NCBI GenBank assembly: GCA_025456065.1
Contig: JALOLH010000006.1
Coordinates: 1 to 40,882 of the forward strand
Source: Candidatus Nanopelagicales bacterium
GTDB taxonomy: Bacteria > Actinomycetota > Actinomycetes > S36-B12 > CAIYMF01
Length of the DNA stretch: 40,882 bases
Reading direction: 5' to 3'
The notes beneath the pieces are model-generated. The model worked only from the letters and a program-made list of their open reading frames with translations, did not search any database and was not told the DNA's origin. A program made the position numbers and the translations under genes. This document shows, in pieces, positions 1-7,687 of this stretch (its first letter is position 1; each line of letters starts with the position of its first letter).

Positions 1-459
1 GATCCGGCTGGTCGGCCAGTCCCCGTAGAACGCGCTGGCCAGCGGGACCACGGCCTCCCCATCGACGGCGCAGGTGTCGACGCGCTGCGGGTAGAAGCAG
101 ATCGCGTGCGCCATCGGCGCGTACTGGCGGGTCGGCTGCGGGTACCACCAGCAGGCATCGGGCACGCGGGCGCCGCCGACGACCAGGTCCGCGTAGTGGG
201 CCCGGCCCTTGAACTCGCAGGTCGTGCGGGTGGCGGACTCCACGAGGAGGTCGGTCCGCACGTCCTCACGTGGGACGTAGTACGCCGGGGCGTGCGCGGT
301 CTCGAGGATGCGCCACGGCCGTCGCGTCTCGGCAACGACGACGCCGCGGTGCACGACGGTGACGTGGTCGTCGCAGCGCTCGAGCCGGGGCGGTCGCGGG
401 TAGTCCCACACGGACTCCTGGCCCGGACCGATCGGATCTGGCTTGGGGTGCCGACGCAT
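1..459 (-). CDS. DUF427 domain protein (C-terminus cut by window edge)
   Basis: The minus strand from the ATG at 459 is open to the window edge (153 codons, no stop). It begins MRRHPKPDPIGPGQESVWDY and contains the hallmarks of the DUF427 family: an early PRPPRLER block, VVVAETRRPWRILET, then APAYYVPREDV, a TTCEFKGRAHYADL block, CWWYPQPT and AICFYPQRVD. DUF427 proteins are small single-domain beta-rich proteins common in actinobacteria; their biochemical function is not established. Known members run about 120-250 residues, so most of the domain is present. It is divergent from the membrane protein that begins near 615, so the 115-base gap probably holds both promoters. Confidence 0.85.
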   Translation of the reverse strand, partial: MRRHPKPDPIGPGQESVWDYPRPPRLERCDDHVTVVHRGVVVAETRRPWRILETAHAPAYYVPREDVRTDLLVESATRTTCEFKGRAHYADLVVGGARVPDACWWYPQPTRQYAPMAHAICFYPQRVDTCAVDGEAVVPLASAFYGDWPTSRI

Positions 460-614
460 CCCCCGAGTCTGCCCCCGGGGAGCGCGGCCTGCGAGCCCGG
501 CCCGTGCCGCACCGCCACGGTCCGGGCTCGACCCGGAGCAGCGCGGCAACCAACGCCCGGAGGAGTACGGTCGAAGTGTCGGAGGACTCCGACCACGGCC
601 CCTCGAGGTGCATC

Positions 615-2456
615 ATGCGTTGCCCGCGCTGCGGCACCGAGCTCGATCCCACCATCCACGACGACGCCGGCATGACCAGCTGCTCGTGCGGGTTGCGCGC
701 CTACGCCGGGTTCCTCGCCGAGGCCGAGAGCCTCGACGCCCGCCGGGCCTGGCTGGCCGACCGCATCGCCGCCGGCGACCCCCCACCCCGGGGCCGCCTG
801 GCCGCCCAGTACCGCGTCTGGCCGCCGCCCATCGCCGGCGCGGCCCATGGACGCGCCGGGCACGTCCCTCGTGCCACCGGCGCCCCGAGCGCCCAGACGA
901 TCCTGCTCGGCGTCGGCGCGCTGCTGCTCGTCATCGCCGGGGCGGTGTTCGCCGCCGTCGTCTGGGACCGGCTCGGGGCCGTCGGCCAGGTCGCGCTCAT
1001 GCTCACGGCGACGGTCGGCGTCGGGGCGCTTGCGATCCGACTGCGCACCGGGCTGCGGGCGACGGCCGAGGCACTCGCGGTGGTCGCGGCCGGCCTGGCC
1101 GCGGTCGACCTGCTCGCCGCGCCGGCGCTGGGCCTCGTCCCGGAGCGGTGGCTGACCGACCCGACCCTCTACCCGGCCCTGGCGGTCGCCGCGCTCGGGC
1201 TCGCCCTGCTGCTGCTGCACGCGCGCTTCGGGCTGCGGGCGTGGAGCTGGCTGGGCTGGCTCGCGCTGCCGGTGGCCGCGGGATGCGTGGTGCCGGCGGT
1301 CGACCGGGCCACCGACACCCCCGCCTGGCCGGCGGCGAGCCTCGCGGTCCCCGCGCTGGCCAGCGTCGCGATCCTCGCCGCCGCATCCCTGCTGCCGGCC
1401 GTGCGCACCCAGCGCCACCCGATGCTGCTGGCCGGCGGCGCTGGCCTGCTCGTCTCCGGCCTCGGCACGGCGGCATCCGCCTCCGACCGGGCCGCGCTGC
1501 CCGGCGCCCTGGTCACCACCGCGCTCACGGCAGCGGCGCTCGTCGCCTGGGTGCTGGGGGAGCGGGCAGCGGTCCCACCCGCACCCGGGACGACGACTCC
1601 CACGTTCGAGCGGACCGGACTGCTCGCGCTCGGCGCCACTGCCCTGGTCGGCGCCGCGCTCGCGATGGCGCTGGCCCTGCCACCGGCGCCCCAGCCGGCG
1701 TGGCTGGCACTGGTGGTCGCGGCGGCCGGCCTGGCGCTGGGCCTGGCGCTGCTCGGGCTCGTCGGGGACCGGGCGCTGGCGGTGGTGGCGGCGGCGAGCA
1801 CGTGGCTGGCGTGGGCCTGGCTGCGCCTGAACGTCGTGGACCCGCTCGGGTCGAGCGACGTCGTCCAGGACCAGCTCGCGCTGCTGGCCGCGGCCGTCGC
1901 CGTCATCGCCCTGGTCGTCGCATGGTGGCTGCCGTGGACGGGATGGGTCGGGGCAGTGCTCGGCGAGCTCGCCCTGGTGCTCGGCGACTGGGAGCTCGAG
2001 GCCGTCGAGGCCTACACGCTGCCCTTCGCCGCCCTGCTGCTGCTGGCCGGCCTGCTGTGGCGGCGGCAGCGCCCGGGCCCGAGCCTGCACTGGCTCGGCC
2101 CGGCGGTGGCGGCAGCCCTGATCCCCTCGGCTGTGGCGACGCTGGCCGCGCCGTGGGCGTGGGGCGATCCCGGCGCTGACACCGCCGGAGCCCTGGTCAG
2201 GCTCGGCGCCGTGCTGGTCGCAGGCGTCCTGGCCGCGGTGGCCGGAGCTCGGTGGCGACTCGGGGGGCTGCTGATCCCGGCGGCCGTCGCGCTCACCATC
2301 GCGGCCCTCGGCCAGCTCGTCAGCGGGCTGGCGAACCTGCCGCGCTGGGTCGGGCTGGGCCTCGCCGGCATCCTGCTCATCGCAACCGGCGCCCGCGTGG
2401 AGGCGCTGCGGCGCGAGGGGCACCGGGCAGCCGCCTGGGTGGGCGGGCTGCGCTGA
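615..2456 (+). CDS. Large multi-pass membrane protein with N-terminal zinc ribbon (SCO7613-like)
   Basis: Predicted 613-residue protein. The first 26 residues carry a CxxC...CxC pattern (C3, C6, C23, C25) resembling a small zinc ribbon. A hydrophilic stretch with a W-L-x-D-R-I region and Pro/Arg follows, and from about residue 95 the chain is a long series of Leu/Ala/Val-rich segments, at least twelve likely transmembrane helices. This is the layout of actinobacterial SCO7613-type membrane proteins, whose role is unknown. I chose the ATG at 615 because the zinc ribbon starts there and GAGGTG lies just upstream. A GTG at 576 behind GGAGGAG (559-565) is a real alternative that would add 13 residues and place the 578-593 dyad inside the gene. 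Confidence 0.8.
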   Translation: MRCPRCGTELDPTIHDDAGMTSCSCGLRAYAGFLAEAESLDARRAWLADRIAAGDPPPRGRLAAQYRVWPPPIAGAAHGRAGHVPRATGAPSAQTILLGVGALLLVIAGAVFAAVVWDRLGAVGQVALMLTATVGVGALAIRLRTGLRATAEALAVVAAGLAAVDLLAAPALGLVPERWLTDPTLYPALAVAALGLALLLLHARFGLRAWSWLGWLALPVAAGCVVPAVDRATDTPAWPAASLAVPALASVAILAAASLLPAVRTQRHPMLLAGGAGLLVSGLGTAASASDRAALPGALVTTALTAAALVAWVLGERAAVPPAPGTTTPTFERTGLLALGATALVGAALAMALALPPAPQPAWLALVVAAAGLALGLALLGLVGDRALAVVAAASTWLAWAWLRLNVVDPLGSSDVVQDQLALLAAAVAVIALVVAWWLPWTGWVGAVLGELALVLGDWELEAVEAYTLPFAALLLLAGLLWRRQRPGPSLHWLGPAVAAALIPSAVATLAAPWAWGDPGADTAGALVRLGAVLVAGVLAAVAGARWRLGGLLIPAAVALTIAALGQLVSGLANLPRWVGLGLAGILLIATGARVEALRREGHRAAAWVGGLR

Positions 2457-2492
2457 GGCATCCGGCGCACGTCCGTCGTGCGGCGCGATGCC
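2457..2492. terminator. Bidirectional hairpin between convergent genes
   Basis: GGCATC (2457-2462) pairs with GATGCC (2487-2492), and inside it CGCACG (2466-2471) pairs with CGTGCG (2477-2482) around a 5-nt loop, with a small internal mismatch. It fills the 45-base gap between the stop of the membrane protein (2456) and the stop of the hydrolase on the opposite strand (2502), so it can serve both transcripts. No T-tract follows, which is usual for GC-rich actinobacterial terminators. Confidence 0.5.
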
Positions 2493-2501
2493 GGTCGCGT
2501 G

Positions 2502-3299
2502 TCATCGGCGGCTCGCCAGCGCGAACCCGAGCATGAGGTGGGCCGTCTCGGAGGAGACGCAGGTGCGCCCATGGCCCCACGTCGGGTAGATGTGCGCCCG
2601 GCCGTCGACCACGCCCGCGGCCGTCCGCTCGAAGAGCTCCCGGCTGTAGAAGGCGTCCCTGGCACCTCCGATGACCAGCGTCGGCGCGGCGATCCGGTGC
2701 AGCCGGTCACCGACGTCGAAGACGTCCTCGGCGTCGAGGGTCACGAGCAGGTCGGTGAGGTCGTCCGGGGTCCTGCGCCACAGGAGCCGAGCGACCGGTC
2801 GCAGCGGCGTCCGCAGCGCCGCCGGCACCATGTCCATCGCCATCTCCGCCATGCCGCCGGGGAAGTCCCCAGCCCGCACGGCCCGCGCCAGCTCCTGCTG
2901 GACGCGACGGCCCTCCGGCCCGAGCCGGTGGGCCGAGGCGATCACGACCAGCGTGCGGACCAGCTCGGGCCGGTCGACCGCCAGCTGCAGGGCGACCGAG
3001 CCGCCGGTGCTCGTGCCGGCCAGGGCCACGGGCTCGCCGAACTCCTCCTCGATGGCGGCGGCGAGGTGCCCGGCGATGTCCGCCATCGACGCCCCCGGCG
3101 CCAAGCCCTGCTTGCGGTTCACCGCGTAGACCCGGAAGTCCGCGCTCAGGGGCTCCGCGATCGTCAGGGCCATCCGCCGCTCCATCCCCGTGGGCACCTC
3201 ACAGGTCGGGCTGAGGCCCTGGACGTGCACCAGCGGCGGCCCCGCACCCACCGCCAGGTAGGGGATCGCGTGGCTGAGGTACCCGGTCGAGACGCGCAT
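2502..3299 (-). CDS. Alpha/beta hydrolase
   Basis: Predicted 265-residue alpha/beta-hydrolase-fold enzyme. The nucleophile elbow is G-T-S-T-G-G with Ser97; the likely acid is Asp215 in GGARDAFY, and the likely base His243 in WGHGRT, giving a complete Ser-Asp-His triad at the usual spacing. An HVQGL oxyanion-type motif lies near residue 25 and a helical cap occupies roughly residues 125-200. There is no signal peptide, so it is cytosolic. I chose the ATG at 3299 because GGAGG sits six bases upstream; the longer frame has no ribosome site. The substrate cannot be told from the sequence. The gene is followed convergently by the membrane protein. Confidence 0.85.
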   Translation of the reverse strand: MRVSTGYLSHAIPYLAVGAGPPLVHVQGLSPTCEVPTGMERRMALTIAEPLSADFRVYAVNRKQGLAPGASMADIAGHLAAAIEEEFGEPVALAGTSTGGSVALQLAVDRPELVRTLVVIASAHRLGPEGRRVQQELARAVRAGDFPGGMAEMAMDMVPAALRTPLRPVARLLWRRTPDDLTDLLVTLDAEDVFDVGDRLHRIAAPTLVIGGARDAFYSRELFERTAAGVVDGRAHIYPTWGHGRTCVSSETAHLMLGFALASRR

Positions 3300-3315
3300 C
3301 GTGAGCCTCCATCCC

Positions 3316-3336
3316 CCCACAGGTGCCACCTGTGGG
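3316..3336. promoter_or_regulatory. Dyad upstream of the hydrolase / hairpin after the diguanylate cyclase
   Basis: CCCACAGGT (3316-3324) is repeated inverted as ACCTGTGGG (3328-3336) with three bases between. The dyad ends 17 bases upstream of the hydrolase start at 3299 and lies 55 bases past the cyclase stop at 3391, both genes being on the minus strand. It could be the cyclase terminator or an operator over the hydrolase ribosome site. The perfect arms are seen directly; the role is inferred. Confidence 0.4.
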
Positions 3337-3390
3337 TGCCTCCCTCCCCCACACGTACCGCCTGCGGGCGGGGCGGGGCAGGGTCCGAGG

Positions 3391-4398
3391 TCACGACCCG
3401 CCGGCGTGGCCCCCTGCCTCCCCCGGACCCGCGTGCTTGCGGCGGTACATCGCGGCGTCCGCGGCCCGGACGGCGTCGAAGACGTCCTGTCCGGCCTCCC
3501 ATCGCACGATGCCCGCCGTCCAGTCGCACGGCGAGAGCGCCCGGAGCCGGCCCAGCAGCGACTCGGCGGCCAGCTCGTCGCAGTCGGGCAGCACGAGCAC
3601 GAACTCGTCCCCGCCGACGCGCGCCAGCTGGTCCCCGCTGCGCAGCCCCGCCGACCAGCCCCGCACCAGCTCGACGAGCAGGGCGTCGCCGGCCGCGTGG
3701 CCGCGCAGGTCGTTCACCTCCTTGAAGGCGTCCAGGTCGATCAGCCCCACGACGGTGGGCTCCCCTGCGCGTTGCGCCACGGCGTGCACCGCCGGGGCGC
3801 GCACCGCCAGGCCGTGCCGGTTGAGCGCACCGGTGAGCGGATCGGTCAGCGAGGCCTCGCGCAGGCGGTCGACCAGGAACCACACGTGCAGCGTCGAGAA
3901 CACCAGCATCGCCACGACGCCGGCGGCGATCCAGCCGGCCTGGATGACACCGCTGACGGCCACCCCGGACACGAACGCCCCGGCGCTGATCGCCAGGAAC
4001 ACCAGCACGCGGGCCAGCGGCAGCGCATGGGCCGCGAACACGCCGAGCAGGATCATCCCGAGCCCGTTGAAGACCGCCACGCTGGCGTCCACGGTGACCA
4101 CGCCTGCCGCCCCGAGCAGGATCGCGGATCCGGCCAGGGAGACGTCGATGCCCCAGTTCCGCCGCGGAGCGAGCACCCAGGTGATCGCGGCCAGGACCAG
4201 CCAGAGCAGCCCGAGGACGATCTCCACCTCGTGCTGCGACTCGAGGTTGAGCTGCAGCACCCCGAAGGCGAACGTGACGAGGCCGGCGCCGACCTGCAGC
4301 ACGGCGAGGAGGCGGAACTGCGGGCCCTGATCGACCAGCACCTGGCCCGGAGCGGTCACGACCCTGACGCCGTCACGGGTGCGCTGGGCCATGGGCAC
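3391..4398 (-). CDS. Membrane-anchored diguanylate cyclase (GGDEF)
   Basis: Predicted 335-residue protein that should make cyclic di-GMP from two GTP. Residues about 30-175 form six hydrophobic membrane segments. The GGDEF domain starts with the conserved D-P-L-T-G-A-L-N-R block at 186-194, continues with GLIDLDAFKEVND (218-230), and has an intact GGDEF signature at 262-266, so it is predicted active. An RSGD inhibitory I-site (253-256) lies exactly five residues before the signature, predicting product feedback inhibition. No EAL domain is present. The start is GTG at 4398 with GGAGG nine bases upstream; an in-frame ATG at 4392 is possible. The membrane part has no recognised sensory domain, so the input signal is unknown. 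Confidence 0.9.
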   Translation of the reverse strand: MPMAQRTRDGVRVVTAPGQVLVDQGPQFRLLAVLQVGAGLVTFAFGVLQLNLESQHEVEIVLGLLWLVLAAITWVLAPRRNWGIDVSLAGSAILLGAAGVVTVDASVAVFNGLGMILLGVFAAHALPLARVLVFLAISAGAFVSGVAVSGVIQAGWIAAGVVAMLVFSTLHVWFLVDRLREASLTDPLTGALNRHGLAVRAPAVHAVAQRAGEPTVVGLIDLDAFKEVNDLRGHAAGDALLVELVRGWSAGLRSGDQLARVGGDEFVLVLPDCDELAAESLLGRLRALSPCDWTAGIVRWEAGQDVFDAVRAADAAMYRRKHAGPGEAGGHAGGS

Positions 4399-4513
4399 AG
4401 CATGCGGCCTCCGCTCCCCTGACGCCGTCCGTGCGGAATCCCGCCGCGGACCCGCCGCCCGATCGGGTGACCACCCGTCGCAGGCCGGAGTCGCACACGC
4501 AGGAGTCCGCGCC

Positions 4514-5236
4514 CTAGTCGAAGAACCGGGCCATGTGGTGCGGGTCGGGGTCCGGGTCGTCCGGCCCGAGTCGCAGGAGGTCGGCGAACACCGACGCCCC
4601 GTCGCAGCCCGCGTGCAGCGGGAACCACCGCGGCGCGTCGTGCATCCGTCGGCAGATGCCCTTGAACGTCTGGACGTCGAGCAGCCGGACGTGGGTCGGG
4701 TCGGCGATCGCGTTCACGTGCCCCCACCAGGGGCTCAGCACGTGCAGCACGCCGCCGGGCCGCAGCACGCGGTGCGCCTCGTCCAGCAGCGGCAGGAAGT
4801 CGCTCAGGTGCTCGAGGATGTGCACCGCGAAGAGCACGTCGACGCTCGCATCAGCCAACGGCAGGGAGCCGGAGAGGTCGGCGAGCACGTCGACGCCCGG
4901 GGCGGGCCGCAGGTCGAACCCGATGTTGCCGGCGTACTGCTTGGTCCGGCCACAGCCCAGGTCGACGACGACCGGGGCGCGACCCGCGATCCGCACGCGC
5001 GACCAGACGCCGAGCACCCCGGCGAGCTCCCCGACCCGCTGGCGGACCAGCCGGAGCTGGTCGTGCCCGTCGACGTCACCGGTCAGGTGGGCCACGCCCT
5101 GGTCGAAGCGGGCGCGGACGTCGAACTCGCGCAGCTGCCCGTCATGGCGCACGCGGTCGGCCCACGCCCCGTCGAGGAACATGTCGATCGCACGCAACCG
5201 CTCGGGCGAGGGCACGCGCACCGCCGCGGGCATCAC
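4514..5236 (-). CDS. SAM-dependent methyltransferase with N-terminal BON-like segment
   Basis: Predicted 240-residue protein. Residues 90-240 are a class I methyltransferase of the type-11 kind: motif I VVVDLGCGRTKQ (90-100), an acidic GFDLR after strand 2 (106-110), an ADLSGSLPLADASVDVLF block (119-135), HILEHL, and the post-motif HRVLRPGGVLHV. Residues about 36-85 read like a BON domain: alternating strand, G-V-x-x-L-T-G-x-V-D, a helix, then G-V-x-x-V-x-S-R-V-R-I. BON domains usually bind phospholipid or attach to membranes, so the enzyme may act near the envelope; this is inference. The methyl acceptor is unknown. The start is uncertain: no strong ribosome site is visible near 5236. Confidence 0.8.
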   Translation of the reverse strand: MMPAAVRVPSPERLRAIDMFLDGAWADRVRHDGQLREFDVRARFDQGVAHLTGDVDGHDQLRLVRQRVGELAGVLGVWSRVRIAGRAPVVVDLGCGRTKQYAGNIGFDLRPAPGVDVLADLSGSLPLADASVDVLFAVHILEHLSDFLPLLDEAHRVLRPGGVLHVLSPWWGHVNAIADPTHVRLLDVQTFKGICRRMHDAPRWFPLHAGCDGASVFADLLRLGPDDPDPDPHHMARFFD

Positions 5237-5323
5237 GGGGGTCCGCCCGGGGCCATCACGCCGCAGCCCGCCGGAGCCGGCCGGGACGCTCAGCCGCTGG
5301 GCACCACCCCGGCTCGCCCGGCC

Positions 5324-5692
5324 TCACTGCTGGCGACGCTGGGCGTCGCGCGCGTCGCTCCGCGAGCCGTCCGGGTCCAGCTTCGAGGCGTCGCGCAGGT
5401 GCGACTGGGCCGCGGCCCGCGCGGTCTCCGCCTCGTCCGCCCGATGCTGGGCCTCCCGCGCCAGGCGATCGGCCTCCATGCGAACCCGCTGGGCCTCGGC
5501 CTCACGGGCGGCGGCCTCCGCCTCACGCTCCTTGGCGGCCAGCTCCTGGGCGGCCCCCTTGGCCCGCAGCTCCTCGGCGTGCTCGCGGTGCTTGACCTGC
5601 GCCTCCCGGCGCTGGCGGCTCACGGCGACGACGATGGCCACGACGATGACGACCACCAGGACGGCGATCAGGATCCAGACCCAGGTGTCCAT
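5324..5692 (-). CDS. Small membrane protein, single TM plus Ala/Glu/Arg-rich coiled coil
   Basis: Predicted 122-residue protein beginning MDTWVWILIAVLVVVIVVA, a single strong transmembrane helix at residues 3-25. It is followed by a long charged helix rich in Ala, Glu, Arg and Gln (about 26-105) that should form a coiled coil in the cytoplasm, and a hydrophilic end. I chose the ATG at 5692 because GGAAGGA lies just upstream. It resembles many small actinobacterial membrane proteins of unknown role found beside SRPBCC genes. It lies 69 bases downstream of the SRPBCC gene on the same strand, so the two may share a transcript. No function is assigned. Confidence 0.75.
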   Translation of the reverse strand: MDTWVWILIAVLVVVIVVAIVVAVSRQRREAQVKHREHAEELRAKGAAQELAAKEREAEAAAREAEAQRVRMEADRLAREAQHRADEAETARAAAQSHLRDASKLDPDGSRSDARDAQRRQQ

Positions 5693-5720
5693 GGCATGTC
5701 CTTCCCAGTACGGGGCAGGC

Positions 5721-5749
5721 GGCCCGGCCACGAGGTCCGCGGCCGGGTC
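5721..5749 (-). terminator. GC-rich hairpin between the SRPBCC gene and the coiled-coil gene
   Basis: GGCCCGGCC (5721-5729) pairs with GGCCGGGTC (5741-5749) with one G-T wobble and an 11-nt loop, between the stop of the SRPBCC gene (5762) and the start of the next minus-strand gene (5692). It may terminate or attenuate the upstream transcript. Confidence 0.35.
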
Positions 5750-5761
5750 CGCATGGGTGGA

Positions 5762-6535
5762 TCAGAGCGGGCGGTGGATGTCCTCGTCCTCGGCCCGGGG
5801 CATCCCCGGCGCTGCCGGGTCGGTCTCGCGCAGGTCCACGACGGGCTCGGCCTCGACCACGTCGATCACCTCGACGATCTCCGCCTCCCCGGCGGTCCGC
5901 GTGGTGTCGGTCGTCGACTCGGGGGTCGACTCCTGCTTCTCGCCGGCCACGGCTGCCGCCGCGACCCCGGCCGCCGCAGCCGCGGCGCCGGCGGCGACGG
6001 CCTTGCCGCTGAGCCCGGCCTTGCCCTTGTCGCCCACGGACTCGCCGGCGTCGGCGATGGTCGGGGTGCCGATGCCCATGCCCTCGTTGATCGAGCCGCG
6101 CCAGGCGCCGCTGGCGTACCGCTCGGACTCGATGAACGCCTTGAACCGGCCGAGATCGCCCTCCGCCTGGTGCTCGATGATGTTCAGCGCGTCGCCGACC
6201 TTCTCGATCAGGCCCTCCGGCTCGTACTCCATCGACAGGGTCACCCGGGTCTGGCCACCGCCGAGGTCCTCGAACATCACCGCACCGGCGTTCGTGGCGC
6301 CGCTCGTGGCCGCCCACGCGACCTTGCGGTCGGGGACCTGCTCGAGGATCCGCGCCTCCCAGCGCCGCTTCACCCCGGCGATCTCGGCCACCCAGTCGAG
6401 CCGCTGGTCGTCGAGCTGGGTCACGGACTGCACGCCACCCATGAACTGCGGGAAGTCCTCGAACTGCGTCCACTGGTTGTAGGCGGTGCTGACGGGGACG
6501 TTCACCAGGATCGACTTCTCGACCTTCGTCGTCAT
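5762..6535 (-). CDS. SRPBCC-family (polyketide cyclase/dehydrase-like) protein with Ala-rich tail
   Basis: Predicted 257-residue protein starting MTTKVEKSILVNVPVSTAYN. Residues 1-145 match the START/SRPBCC lipid-binding fold of the actinobacterial SRPBCC group: VNVPVSTAYNQWTQFEDFPQF, a W-x-A-E-I-x-G block, RKVAWAATSG, and a final helix DLGRFKAFIE. The region after about residue 165 is low complexity: an Ala-rich segment (about 180-205) that might be helical or membrane-associated, then an acidic Thr/Glu/Val-rich tail. The ATG at 6535 has GAGGAG upstream. The ligand is unknown. Such proteins are often linked to envelope stress or lipid transport, but nothing here proves that. Confidence 0.8.
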   Translation of the reverse strand: MTTKVEKSILVNVPVSTAYNQWTQFEDFPQFMGGVQSVTQLDDQRLDWVAEIAGVKRRWEARILEQVPDRKVAWAATSGATNAGAVMFEDLGGGQTRVTLSMEYEPEGLIEKVGDALNIIEHQAEGDLGRFKAFIESERYASGAWRGSINEGMGIGTPTIADAGESVGDKGKAGLSGKAVAAGAAAAAAGVAAAAVAGEKQESTPESTTDTTRTAGEAEIVEVIDVVEAEPVVDLRETDPAAPGMPRAEDEDIHRPL

Positions 6536-6632
6536 GACATCTCCTCGCATCTGTGATCGACGTCGCGGCTTGCCTTGCCGGGACCTACCCGCCTGCCATG
6601 GGGCGATACGCGGACCGGCCCACGCCTCGCCC

Positions 6633-6669
6633 GGTCACGCGTCACGGTCACGCGTCACGGTCATGCGCC
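6633..6669. repeat. 13-bp direct repeats (2.8 copies) upstream of the SRPBCC gene
   Basis: GGTCACGCGTCAC occurs at 6633-6645 and exactly again at 6646-6658, followed by a partial copy with two changes from 6659. Each unit holds an ACGCGT core. The array lies about 100 bases upstream of the SRPBCC start (minus strand) and downstream of the 6728 stop, in a 192-base gap with no other feature. It may be a set of regulator-binding sites; this is inference. Confidence 0.55.
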
Positions 6670-6727
6670 AGGGGGTACGGCCGGCGGCCTCCCTGGTGCA
6701 CCACGGTCCCGCCCCGCGGTGCACGCC

Positions 6728-7168
6728 TCACGCCGGCGGCGTCGGGCCGCTGCCCTCCGGGGGCGCCATGAGGTCGTACTCGTCGCCGACCGGCGCGTCC
6801 CGATCGCCGTGCGTGTCGTGGCGGTCGTGGTGGGTGCCACCACCGTCGCGGCCCTGGGTCCCACCACCGTCGCCGACGGGATCCCCGCTGCTGCCCCAGC
6901 CGGCGTCGGCGGCCGCGGCCACACGCTCGCCGGCCTCCCGGGCCGCCTCGCCGACGGACTCCTCGGTGGGGGTGCGCAGCTCGCGATCGGGGTCCTCGAG
7001 GTCCACGTCGCCGGAGGTCACGGGCCCGTCGGTGCCCTCGCCGGCCGTGCTGGTCATCGGATGGGGCGCAGCGCGCTCGGTGAACGCACGATCGTCACTC
7101 GAGGGGTCGCCGGACACGCCCCCCTCCTCGACCTGCCCGTGGCCGCGGGTCTGCTCCTGCTCGACCAT
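6728..7168 (-). CDS. Hypothetical hydrophilic, probably disordered protein
   Basis: Predicted 146-residue protein, strongly acidic and rich in Gly, Asp, Thr, Glu and Pro, with a GGGTQGRDGGGTHHDRHDTH segment and no hydrophobic core, signal peptide or recognisable domain. It probably has little fixed structure. I chose the ATG at 7168 because AAGGAGG sits about six bases upstream; the longer open frame to 7339 has no ribosome site. An Ala/Glu-rich stretch (VGEAAREAGERVAAAADA) could be a short amphipathic helix. Similar short proteins are common in actinobacteria and unexplained. The codon bias and ribosome site favour a real gene, but certainty is moderate. Confidence 0.55.
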   Translation of the reverse strand: MVEQEQTRGHGQVEEGGVSGDPSSDDRAFTERAAPHPMTSTAGEGTDGPVTSGDVDLEDPDRELRTPTEESVGEAAREAGERVAAAADAGWGSSGDPVGDGGGTQGRDGGGTHHDRHDTHGDRDAPVGDEYDLMAPPEGSGPTPPA

Positions 7169-7366
7169 GTCCGCCTCCTTCGCCCGGGCCGGCGCCGCGG
7201 CCGCGGCGCGTTCGGCCCGCTCAGCACGGCTACCCGCGGGCATGGTGGTCAACCCGGGTGGCTGCGAGCTGGTGGGCCCCGGAGCAGGGGCGAGGTCGTG
7301 GCGGGTGGATCCCGCGGCCGGGGTCAGCGCGGCGCCCAAGCCACTCCCGAACGCGAGCGGAAGCGC

Positions 7367-7591
7367 TCAGCCAGCGCAGCAGCCCCCTCCGCAGCAGCCG
7401 CCGGCACCGGTGCTGGGGGTCGGAGCCGGCGCTGCGCCTCCGGCGCGCCTGGCGACCCCGGCCACGTCGAGCAGCCGGACCGTGTCGTCATGCCCAGAGG
7501 GGCAGGTCGCAGGCGCCATGGACTGCGCCATGGGCCGTGACTCGGTGAACGTGTCGCCGCAGGCCCGGCAGCGGAACTCGTAGGTCGGCAT
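7367..7591 (-). CDS. FmdB-family zinc ribbon protein
   Basis: Predicted 74-residue protein starting MPTYEFRCRACGDTF, the classic opening of the FmdB/CxxC_CXXC_SSSS regulatory-type zinc ribbon. C8 and C11 form the first knuckle. The second knuckle here is C30-P-S-G-H34 instead of the usual CPxCG, so His34 is the likely fourth ligand. The tail is Gly/Cys-rich (CCGGGCC), as in many actinobacterial members. FmdB was named from a putative formamidase regulator; the true function of these short proteins is not known. I chose the ATG at 7591 because the family starts at this Met; the longer frame upstream is not conserved in style. Confidence 0.85.
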   Translation of the reverse strand: MPTYEFRCRACGDTFTESRPMAQSMAPATCPSGHDDTVRLLDVAGVARRAGGAAPAPTPSTGAGGCCGGGCCAG

Positions 7592-7687
7592 GCCGGGATT
7601 GTAGGCAGCCCTCCGGCCGCGCGCGTGGCACCGAGGGACGCCCGCCGGGGCCTCGCCGCCGCTACCGGTCGCGAGTCGCCGCACGCC

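Noticed and set aside
443..2179. A 578-codon forward frame overlapping the membrane-protein gene
   Set aside because: Arg/Pro-rich out-of-frame translation; the 615-2456 frame has a zinc ribbon and membrane helices.
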